Source of the DNA: Dehalococcoidia bacterium
Lineage (GTDB): Bacteria; Chloroflexota; Dehalococcoidia; UBA2979
Direction of reading: 5' to 3'
Assembly (NCBI GenBank): GCA_028279505.1
Contig: JANQNP010000128.1
Location: 1-64,000 of the forward strand
DNA: 64,000 nucleotides
Shown here: in pieces, positions 58,035-64,000 of the stretch
Numbering within the stretch: position 1 is the first letter of the stretch
Layout: every line of letters starts with the position of its first letter
Made by a program: the position numbers and the translations under genes
The notes under the pieces: generated by a model
Seen by the model: the letters and a program-made list of their open reading frames with translations, nothing else
Databases searched by the model: none
Told to the model about the DNA's origin: nothing

Positions 58035-58757
58035 ATGGGTAGCGCGACTCCACTCGCCACAAGGCGTCCCGGCGTTGGCTGGCTCTTCGGCTGGACGGCG
58101 CTGGTCGTCGTGGCCTGGATCGTGGGAAGCGCGCTCGGCCTCGCCGCGCTCGCGGTGATCCCCGGCTCTGATCTTGATCGCGAGACGATCGACGGCGCGA
58201 GTGGCTTCGGCGGGTATGTCGAGCTGTCCCTGATTCTGCTCGGGAACGCCGCCGTCCGCGGAGCGTGCATTGGTCTGATGCTCGGAGCGGTTGCTCCTGT
58301 GCTGGTTCGCGACCGTCTCCCGCGGATGCCGGTCGTGGCGATCGCTGGGGCGCTGTTGTTCGCAGTCTCCCAAGCGATCGGTTCGCTCGCCTGGCCGCTG
58401 GCGACGGCACCTCTGATCCTCTGGGAGGTCTTGACGGACGGCAAATTGAATCGTGGTGCGTTCGTCGTCGTGGGCGGCGGCGCCGCGGCACTCGCCTCCG
58501 CGGTGGCGTTCGCCGGGCTGTCCGCAGTTCCCCTCGCCGATCGGCTGCCTCAGCTCCGCTGGTGGTTCGCCGGTGTCTCGATCGGCCTATTCGTCGGCGG
58601 ACTGCCAGTCGTGATCACACTCGCGATTGACGCGGAAGCGAGCGTGGTGGGCGCGAGCTCGCTGCTCGCCGCGCCGCTGATCGCCGGCGCAGTCAGCGGG
58701 ATCGGCGCGCGGCTAGCGCTGACCGAACGTCGGCCCGAGGCCGTCGGTCCTCGATAG
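58035..58757 (+). CDS. Hypothetical polytopic membrane protein
   Basis: A 240-aa hydrophobic protein with about six membrane helices (first WLFGWTALVVVAWIVGSALGL, then ELSLILLGNAAVRGACIGLML, and four more); not recognised. No charged motif or domain stands out. ATG 58035 follows the threonine-synthase-like gene by 72 bp, and the stop is 17 bp from the convergent DDN-family gene. Function unknown. Confidence 0.65.
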   Translation: MGSATPLATRRPGVGWLFGWTALVVVAWIVGSALGLAALAVIPGSDLDRETIDGASGFGGYVELSLILLGNAAVRGACIGLMLGAVAPVLVRDRLPRMPVVAIAGALLFAVSQAIGSLAWPLATAPLILWEVLTDGKLNRGAFVVVGGGAAALASAVAFAGLSAVPLADRLPQLRWWFAGVSIGLFVGGLPVVITLAIDAEASVVGASSLLAAPLIAGAVSGIGARLALTERRPEAVGPR

Positions 58758-58774
58758 CTGACGCTGGCGCTCGG

Positions 58775-59203
58775 TCAGGGCGATTCGAGGCGGAGGATCG
58801 GGATCGGGCGCGTGAGCGACTCGCGGTAGCGGGCGTAGCCAGGGTGGGCCGCCGTCGCGAGGGCCCAGAGCCGCTCGTGCTCCGTGCCCTCCGCCTCCAC
58901 GGCGACGATGTCGTGCCAGCGACCGTTCCAGCGCGCCCGCGCGTTCGGTTGCGCCCGCAGGTTCTGGACCCAGGCTGGGTCCACGTCGCGCCCAGCGTTG
59001 GTGCCGATCAGCATCGGCACCCCGTTGTCGTCCACGTACCAGATCAGGATCTGACGGTCGCGGCCCGACTTCCGGCCGACGCTGACCAGTTCGAGGACCG
59101 GCATACCCTGGAGGCGGCGACCAAGGCGGCCGCCGGAGAGGTTCCACGCGAGTTTGTGCGCCCGCCACTGGAGGCGCATGAACCGTCGATTCGATTCGGC
59201 CAC
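58775..59203 (-). CDS. Deazaflavin-dependent nitroreductase (DDN) family protein
   Basis: A 142-aa protein of the same split-barrel family as the one at 32690. An amphipathic, basic N-terminal helix (RRFMRLQWRAHKLAWNLSGG) likely binds the membrane, followed by LELVSVGRKSGRDRQILIWY (F420-family motif), VQNLRAQPNARARW and the C-terminal HPGYARYRE. This layout matches Ddn-like, menaquinone-linked enzymes of mycobacteria, so a quinone or nitro-compound reductase is possible. GTG 59203 has GGAGGAGG upstream. Confidence 0.85.
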   Translation of the reverse strand: MAESNRRFMRLQWRAHKLAWNLSGGRLGRRLQGMPVLELVSVGRKSGRDRQILIWYVDDNGVPMLIGTNAGRDVDPAWVQNLRAQPNARARWNGRWHDIVAVEAEGTEHERLWALATAAHPGYARYRESLTRPIPILRLESP

Positions 59204-59466
59204 GGCTGTCTTCCTCCTCCGGTGCTACCGGCGGTGTTGGCCCAGGAGACCACAGGAGTGTCAGCCGGGGGCGGGTCCCTGTCAGCGCTCAGGGTCCGCT
59301 CACCGGGGTGCTGGTTCACGGCCGGCTGGCCGGACTGTGGTGAATGTCGCACCCGAGTCTCAGTCCTGTCACCCAGCCGAGGCGCTGTGAGGGTTGCGTC
59401 CGGCTGGTCCATCGCGATCAGCCGATGAGGATCGACATTCCAGGTGCAGGGGAGCTGAAACGCTAA
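59204..59466. other. Gap upstream of the cellulose-synthase-like gene
   Basis: No clear gene. ATG 59425 opens a 13-codon frame that ends in TAA at 59464, in phase with the large GT2 frame that follows. An AAACG/CGTTT inverted repeat sits at 59458-59479. I find no GEMM motif here. Confidence 0.45.
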
Positions 59467-61488
59467 CAGACAAACGTTTTCCTGCATCAATCGGAAACGA
59501 GCCGCCTCATCGCGACGCGCCGCCTTCCCACCCGTCTTCCCGTCCGTGGCTCCGCCACCGACAGAGACGCATCCAGCTCCGTCCCCTACTTCGCCCGCCA
59601 GCGCCAGGCGCTCCCGACCTTCCTCGGCGGCGCGCGCCCGACGCCCGAGTCCGCTCGCCGGAAGGCCGCCATCCGAGGCCTCGCGCTGCTGACGATCGTG
59701 GTGACGTACCTCTACTTGGGCTGGCGGATCACCTCGACGATCGACCTCGCGGTCTGGTGGGTGGCCGTGCCGCTCATCCTCGCCGAGGTGCACAACGGCA
59801 TCGGCCTCGTGCTCTACACGCTGAGCCTGTGGGACATCGATGCCGGTCCGCGCTTCCGCCCCGTCGACAAAGCGCCGGGCCGCGTCGCCGTCCTGATCCC
59901 GACGTACCAGGAACCCGAGGAGGTGCTGCTCCCCTCGATCGCCGCCGCCCTCGCCATCGAGATCCCCCACGAGACGTGGGTGCTCGACGACGGCAACCGT
60001 CCCGAGATCCGAGAGCTGGCCGAGGAGCTCGGCGCCAACTACCTCGCGCGCGAGCAGAACACCGACGCAAAGGCTGGCAACCTCAACCACGCGATCCGGC
60101 AGGTCCCGGCCGACTTCTACGCCTTCTTCGACGCGGACCACGTCGCGCAGCCTGACTTCCTCCGCCATACGCTCGGCTACTTCGAGGACGATCGCGTCGC
60201 GATCGTCCAGACGCCGCAGGACTTCTACAACCTCGAATCGTTCGAGCACGAGGGCGTCACCCAGGACGACCGCCGCCCGTACAACGAGGAGTCGATCTTC
60301 TACCGCGTGATCGCGCCCGGGAAGAACTTCTGGGACGCGGCCTTCTGGTGCGGCACCGGGGCGGTCCTTCGCGCCACGGCGCTCCGCGAGGCCGGCCTCG
60401 TCGCGACTGACTCGGTCACCGAGGACATCCAGACCGCGATGCGCATGAACCGCCTCGGCTGGACGACCGTCTACCACAACGAGGTGCTCGCGCGCGGCCT
60501 CGCGCCCAGCGATGCGACCTCCTACATTCTGCAGCGCCGCCGCTGGGCGATCGGTGCGATGCAGGTGCTGCGCCAGGAGCGGCCGCTCACCGCGCCGGGC
60601 ATGACGCTCGGCCAGCGGATGGCGTTCGCCACGACGCTCCTCGGGTGGTTCGACTCGTGGAGGACGCTCGCCTTCATCGTGCTGCCGGTGGCGGTGGTGT
60701 TCACCGGCGCCTCGCCGATCGACGCGCCCGGGTGGCTCTACGGCCCCGCCTTCGCGACGACGTTCATCATGCAGTTCATCGCCCTCCGCATGCTCGCCCG
60801 CGGCTTCTACCCGCCGGTGGCGTCGCTGCTGTTCGAGATGCTGCGCCTTCCGGCGGTGCTCCCCGCGACCCTCGTGCTGCTCACCGGCGAGCGCGCGCGG
60901 TTCATCGCGACGCCCAAAGGCGCCAGCGAGAAGCGCGACCGCACGCCGGTCCCGGTGCTGCACCAGGTGCTGTTAGCGTCTTGCGTCGTGGCGCTGGCCT
61001 GGTTCCCGGCGAGCCTGCTCGACCTCACGCCAACCGCGTACCACCAGCTACCGTCCGCCGTCGGCTCGGTCGCGTTTCTCGTGCTGAACTTCACCCTCCT
61101 GACGATGGCGGTCCGCCGGATCCGCGACCCGCGCTTCGCGGCGAACCGCCGCGCCTCGGTGCGGTTCGAGGTGCGGCTGTTCGGCTCGTTCAACGGCCTC
61201 CGCTGCGAGATCGAGGACCTATCGGCGACCGGCGCGCAAGCGCTGCTGGTCGACGGGCGGGCCGACGAGGTGCCGGACCGCGCCGAGCTAGAGCTCGTCC
61301 TCCCCGACGGCGCCGTCGCGCGCATGCGCTGCGAGGTCCGCCGCCGCCTCGAGCGTCCCGATGGTCTCGAGGTGGGGCTGGAGTTCGAGGAGGGCCAGCG
61401 CGACGGGGCCGCGCTGATCGCGCTCTCGCTGCTGCACCCGCACGACACGCCCGACGAGCTCGGCGTTGCCTTCCCGACCGCCGCGTAG
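59467..61488 (+). CDS. Cellulose-synthase-like GT2 with C-terminal PilZ domain
   Basis: Membrane processive glycosyltransferase of the BcsA type. GT2 motifs: LDDG, DADH, TEDIQT and QRRRW, then membrane helices, and a PilZ domain at the C-terminus with both c-di-GMP signatures, RRASVRF (RxxxR) and DLSATG (DxSxxG), so activation by c-di-GMP is expected. The first ATG/GTG in frame, 59698, would cut the first membrane helix (AIRGLALLTIVVTYLYLGW); the open frame goes back to 59467, with protein-like sequence but no ATG, GTG or TTG. The extent given is the open frame; the true start may be CTG 59482 or nearby. No bcsB, bcsZ or bcsC is present, so the polymer may not be cellulose. Confidence 0.85.
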   Translation, partial: QTNVFLHQSETSRLIATRRLPTRLPVRGSATDRDASSSVPYFARQRQALPTFLGGARPTPESARRKAAIRGLALLTIVVTYLYLGWRITSTIDLAVWWVAVPLILAEVHNGIGLVLYTLSLWDIDAGPRFRPVDKAPGRVAVLIPTYQEPEEVLLPSIAAALAIEIPHETWVLDDGNRPEIRELAEELGANYLAREQNTDAKAGNLNHAIRQVPADFYAFFDADHVAQPDFLRHTLGYFEDDRVAIVQTPQDFYNLESFEHEGVTQDDRRPYNEESIFYRVIAPGKNFWDAAFWCGTGAVLRATALREAGLVATDSVTEDIQTAMRMNRLGWTTVYHNEVLARGLAPSDATSYILQRRRWAIGAMQVLRQERPLTAPGMTLGQRMAFATTLLGWFDSWRTLAFIVLPVAVVFTGASPIDAPGWLYGPAFATTFIMQFIALRMLARGFYPPVASLLFEMLRLPAVLPATLVLLTGERARFIATPKGASEKRDRTPVPVLHQVLLASCVVALAWFPASLLDLTPTAYHQLPSAVGSVAFLVLNFTLLTMAVRRIRDPRFAANRRASVRFEVRLFGSFNGLRCEIEDLSATGAQALLVDGRADEVPDRAELELVLPDGAVARMRCEVRRRLERPDGLEVGLEFEEGQRDGAALIALSLLHPHDTPDELGVAFPTAA

Positions 61489-61539
61489 GGCGTTGCTATC
61501 GAGGGGTGGACTGCCTCGGCGCGCAAGCGTGCGGCCACG

Positions 61540-61568
61540 TTGACACCCCTGTTCACGCTTGTGATAGT
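61540..61568 (+). promoter_or_regulatory. Sigma-70-type promoter for the acyl-CoA dehydrogenase gene
   Basis: Perfect TTGACA (61540-61545), 17-bp spacer, GATAGT (61563-61568, four of six matches). The ATG at 61607 follows GGGAGG. Confidence 0.6.
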
Positions 61569-61606
61569 CCAGACGACGAGCGGGTTGGCGCACCCAGGGA
61601 GGCCGC

Positions 61607-62821
61607 ATGGACTGGAACGACACGAACGAGCAGGCCGCGTTCCGAGGTGAAGTGCGCACCCTGATCGAGGAGAAGCTCCCGGAGCGCTACCGCGCCGGTA
61701 TGGACGACGACTACGGCGGCTGGCAGAGCGACCGCAAGTCCGACGATGACGAGGCTCGCCAGTCCGCGATCGAGTGGGCGGACGCGCTCGCGACCCGCGG
61801 CTGGGTCGCCCCACACTGGCCGAAGGAGTACGGCGGCGCCGGCCTGACGCCGATGGAGCAGTTCATCTTCAAGCAGGAGATGACCGGCGCCAACGCGCCG
61901 GCCGTCGGCGGCATGGGCGTCCAGATGCTCGGTCCGACGCTGATCGTCCACGGCTCCGAGGAGCAGAAGGCCGAGCACCTGCCGAAGATCCTCTCCGGCG
62001 AGGTGGCCTGGTGCCAGGGCTACTCGGAGCCGGGCTCAGGATCGGACCTCGCTTCGCTCCAGACGCGCGCCGTGCGCGACGGCGACGAGTTCGTGATCAA
62101 CGGGCAGAAGATCTGGACCTCCGGCGCGCACACCGCCGACTGGCTCTTCGCCCTCGTGCGCACCGACCCGGAGGCTCCGAAGCACCGAGGCATCTCGTTC
62201 CTGCTGATGGACCGCCAGACGCCGGGCATCACCGTGCGCCCGCTGATCAACATGGCCTGGCGGCACGGCTTCAACGAGACCTTCTTCGAGGACGTACGCG
62301 TCCCGGCGAAGAACCTCGTCGGTGAGCTGAACCGTGGCTGGTACGTCGGCGCATCGCTCCTCGACTTCGAGCGCTCGAACATCCAGGGCGCGATGGAGGC
62401 GCGACGCACCATCGAGGACCTGATCGACTACGCCAAGACCGACGAGGGACGCGAGCAGTCCCGCCTCGAGGACTCCGTCTCGATCCGCCACGAGCTGGCC
62501 GACGGCTACATCGAGAGCGAGGTCCAGTACAACTTCTCGTTCCGCATCATCTCGATGCAGAACGCCGGCATGATCCCGAACTACGAGGCGTCGACGGCCA
62601 AGATGTTCGCCTCTGAGTTGCGCCAGCGCCTGGCCCGGACGGGGACGAAGGTCTTCGGGCTGAACTCGAACATCTGGGACCGCGAGAACCCGCGCGCGCC
62701 GATGGGAGCCTCGTTCACGCGGACGTACGTGTCGAGCCTGTCGAACACGATCGCCGGCGGGTCGAGCGAGATTCAGCGCAACGTGATCGCGACGCGCGGC
62801 CTCGGACTGCCGCGCGGATAG
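61607..62821 (+). CDS. Acyl-CoA dehydrogenase
   Basis: FAD flavoprotein that introduces the alpha-beta double bond in acyl-CoA; 404 aa. Signatures: CQGYSEPGSGSDLASLQTRA (FAD/substrate), GQKIWTSGAHTADWLF, and near the C-terminus GGSSEIQRNVIATRGLGLPRG. The GSxSEIQRN motif with no Glu in the usual catalytic position suggests a FadE-like member with Glu placed elsewhere, or a steroid-type alpha2beta2 ACAD subunit. ATG 61607 has a good SD and promoter. A long terminator hairpin follows, so it is transcribed alone. The reducing partner (ETF) is not in the window. Confidence 0.92.
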   Translation: MDWNDTNEQAAFRGEVRTLIEEKLPERYRAGMDDDYGGWQSDRKSDDDEARQSAIEWADALATRGWVAPHWPKEYGGAGLTPMEQFIFKQEMTGANAPAVGGMGVQMLGPTLIVHGSEEQKAEHLPKILSGEVAWCQGYSEPGSGSDLASLQTRAVRDGDEFVINGQKIWTSGAHTADWLFALVRTDPEAPKHRGISFLLMDRQTPGITVRPLINMAWRHGFNETFFEDVRVPAKNLVGELNRGWYVGASLLDFERSNIQGAMEARRTIEDLIDYAKTDEGREQSRLEDSVSIRHELADGYIESEVQYNFSFRIISMQNAGMIPNYEASTAKMFASELRQRLARTGTKVFGLNSNIWDRENPRAPMGASFTRTYVSSLSNTIAGGSSEIQRNVIATRGLGLPRG

Positions 62822-62843
62822 CCGTCACAGCCTAAGGTCTGCC

Positions 62844-62873
62844 ACAGCGGCCCGCCTACCGGCGGGCCGCTGT
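62844..62873 (+). terminator. Hairpin terminator after acyl-CoA dehydrogenase gene
   Basis: Perfect 13-bp stem (ACAGCGGCCCGCC / GGCGGGCCGCTGT), TACC loop, then TCGTT. It lies 23 bp after the stop codon. Confidence 0.8.
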
Positions 62874-62902
62874 TCGTTGCTGCGCCGTGCTGGTCTGAGC
62901 AG

Positions 62903-62931
62903 TTGACATCGTCGCGAGCTCTCAGTAGAAC
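62903..62931 (+). promoter_or_regulatory. Promoter of the ArsR/SRPBCC unit
   Basis: Perfect TTGACA (62903-62908), 17-bp spacer, TAGAAC (62926-62931). The -10 box is also the first six bases of the operator-like dyad. Confidence 0.65.
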
Positions 62932-62963
62932 ACTACCACTGTCTAGAAAGTGATCGTGTTCTA
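62926..62963. promoter_or_regulatory. 38-bp operator dyad overlapping -10 and start codon
   Basis: The two 19-bp halves match at 16 positions when one is inverted. Outer arms TAGAACAC / GTGTTCTA are perfect and the inner CACT / AGTG also pair. It stretches from the -10 box to the A of the ATG at 62963, ideal for autorepression by the ArsR dimer. Confidence 0.75.
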
Positions 62964-63571
62964 TGGCCGTCGATTCGACCTCGATCCTGACGCTGTCCGA
63001 TCCGGAGCAGCTCCAGGCGCTCAGCCACTCGACGCGGGTCGCAATCCTCGAGGCCCTGCGCGAGCCGATGTCGGCAGCGTCCGTCGCTCGCGCGCTCGGG
63101 CAGCCGCGGCAGCGCATCAACTACCACCTCAAGGAGCTGGAGCGGGTCGCGCTCGTCGAGCGAGTCGAGGAGCGGCGCAAGGGCAACTTCATCGAGACGC
63201 TCTACCGGGCCGTTGCGCGGTCGTTCGTGGTCTCGCCGCAGGTCGCGTGGTCGGATCCGCGACGCCTCGAGGCGCTGCAACGCCAGCACTCGCTCGGGAC
63301 GCTGGTCGAGATGGGCGAGCGCCTGCAGGCGGATGCCGCGCTGCTCCTCGATCGCGCCGCCTTCGACGGCGACGAGATCGCGAGCGCGGGCGTCAACGCC
63401 GAGGTGCGATTCGCCTCCGAGGCCGACCGCGCGGCGTTCATGGACGCCTTCCTCCGCTCCACGCGCGAACTCCTGGAGGAGTACGGGGCCAGCGAGGGCG
63501 ATCCGTTCCGCGCGGTCTTCGCGGTCTATCCGGCATCCGAGGCAGATCAAGCCGCCGAGGGGAGCGATTGA
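62963..63571 (+). CDS. ArsR-family winged-helix regulator
   Basis: A 202-aa regulator: winged HTH at residues 12-75 (LSHSTRVAILEALREPMSAASVARALGQPRQRINYHLKELERVALVERVE), followed by a 120-residue helical ligand domain. The metal-binding Cys motif of classic ArsR is absent (no Cys in the protein), so it responds to something else. Its TGA overlaps the ATG of the SRPBCC gene (TGATG), the well-known ArsR-SRPBCC pairing in which the second protein often binds the small-molecule signal. It should repress its own operon through the 38-bp dyad. Confidence 0.9.
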   Translation: MAVDSTSILTLSDPEQLQALSHSTRVAILEALREPMSAASVARALGQPRQRINYHLKELERVALVERVEERRKGNFIETLYRAVARSFVVSPQVAWSDPRRLEALQRQHSLGTLVEMGERLQADAALLLDRAAFDGDEIASAGVNAEVRFASEADRAAFMDAFLRSTRELLEEYGASEGDPFRAVFAVYPASEADQAAEGSD

Positions 63572-64000
63572 TGGAGTGGGTGCGCACGTTCGAGTTCTCC
63601 GCGAGTGCCGATGAGGTTTGGGCCGCCTTCACCGAAGCGCCAGGATCGATGACGTGGGACAACGCCATCGTTGGCGCCGCGATCGACGGCGAGCGCTCAG
63701 CGACGTGGACGGACACCGACGACGACATCGGCATCGAGATGACGATGCACCTCGAGGTGACGGAATCCGAAACCGGCGCACGCGTGACGATCACGCGGTC
63801 CGGCTTCGGCGAGGGCGACATGTTCGACATCCGCCAGACCTCGAAGCTGATCGCCTGGACCGAAGCGATGCACGACCTCGCCGTCTACCTCGAGACCGGA
63901 CTCGACCTGCGGCGACTGCACGCCGTGCATCCGCAGCACATGAACAGCGCGACCGGCGTGCAGTTCCGCGAGGAGCTCGGCGGTCTGCGGGTAACCGACG
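63571..64000 (+). CDS. SRPBCC (AHSA1/START-like) protein, cut by window edge
   Basis: At least 143 aa of a START/Bet v 1-like fold: starts VRTFEFSASADEVWAAFTEAPGS, the conserved N-terminal strand-helix of SRPBCC proteins, with a hydrophobic pocket-forming segment later (SGFGEGDMFDIRQTS, AWTEAMHDLAVYLETG). ATG 63571 overlaps the stop of the ArsR-type gene, so the pair is translationally coupled. Likely binds a hydrophobic small molecule. The 3' end is not in the window. Confidence 0.82.
   Translation, partial: MEWVRTFEFSASADEVWAAFTEAPGSMTWDNAIVGAAIDGERSATWTDTDDDIGIEMTMHLEVTESETGARVTITRSGFGEGDMFDIRQTSKLIAWTEAMHDLAVYLETGLDLRRLHAVHPQHMNSATGVQFREELGGLRVTD

Noticed and set aside
59394..60155. Plus-strand frame overlapping the GT2 start
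   Set aside because: Pro/Arg-rich shadow; the GT2 motifs lie in another frame.

Overview
The window is a G+C-rich bacterial chromosome segment with dense gene packing, frequent TGATG/GTGA stop-start overlaps and many GTG or TTG starts. Lipoproteins with long Thr/Pro/Ser linkers after the lipobox, two deazaflavin (F420)-type nitroreductase-family proteins, a fused Wzz-kinase, CaiB-type CoA transferases, an acyl-CoA dehydrogenase and an ImuB/DnaE2 mutasome together suggest a Chloroflexota (Dehalococcoidia-like) or actinobacterial lineage. I favour Chloroflexota, but nothing here (no rRNA or tRNA) settles it. I see no CRISPR array, IS element or complete tRNA.

Layout. 0-9.1 kb: cation/proton antiporter (cut by the left edge), a thioredoxin-like lipoprotein, MFS exporter, ABC-F ATPase, degenerate M28-like protein, CNNM/CBS protein and APS kinase. 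9.1-22.3 kb: an exopolysaccharide locus with a Wzz/BY-kinase, a GDP-mannose 3,5-epimerase-like enzyme, a GT4 glycosyltransferase, a nucleotide-sugar dehydrogenase, a priming sugar-phosphate transferase, a Wzy/WaaL-type membrane protein and two paralogous secreted right-handed beta-helix proteins. The second, 1087-residue paralog lies behind a cyclic-di-GMP-I (GEMM) riboswitch and a 29-codon leader ORF whose stop overlaps its GTG start. 22.5-34.5 kb: HxlR regulator plus enolase-superfamily enzyme, a frameshifted kelch-like lipoprotein, VOC/SDR pair, S9 peptidase, PAP2 membrane protein, exonuclease III, CysQ, a deazaflavin-family protein and malic enzyme.

34.5-45.3 kb is more accessory: an orphan repeat-containing membrane protein of lower G+C, an APH-like kinase, a solitary XRE regulator, then the DNA-damage cassette (LexA box, imuB, DUF6504-type gene, dnaE2) and a low-G+C island with another XRE regulator and a small membrane-anchored protein behind a 12-bp inverted repeat. 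45.4-64 kb: gamma-glutamyltransferase, RDD/SHOCT protein, SDRs, a fused double CoA transferase, DUF2235 hydrolase, GNAT, TVP38-like protein, a beta-lactamase-fold lipoprotein lacking its SxxK motif, cupin, threonine synthase-like enzyme, a cellulose-synthase-like GT2 with a PilZ domain, acyl-CoA dehydrogenase and an ArsR/SRPBCC pair.

How it fits together: the polysaccharide genes, the riboswitch-controlled beta-helix protein and the PilZ-bearing GT2 point to c-di-GMP control of extracellular matrix at two levels, transcript and enzyme. CysC next to the locus and CysQ farther on could supply PAPS and remove PAP, so a sulfated polymer is possible, although no sulfotransferase is visible. The best candidate for an undescribed arrangement is the riboswitch / leader-ORF / beta-helix unit at 18.8-22.3 kb.
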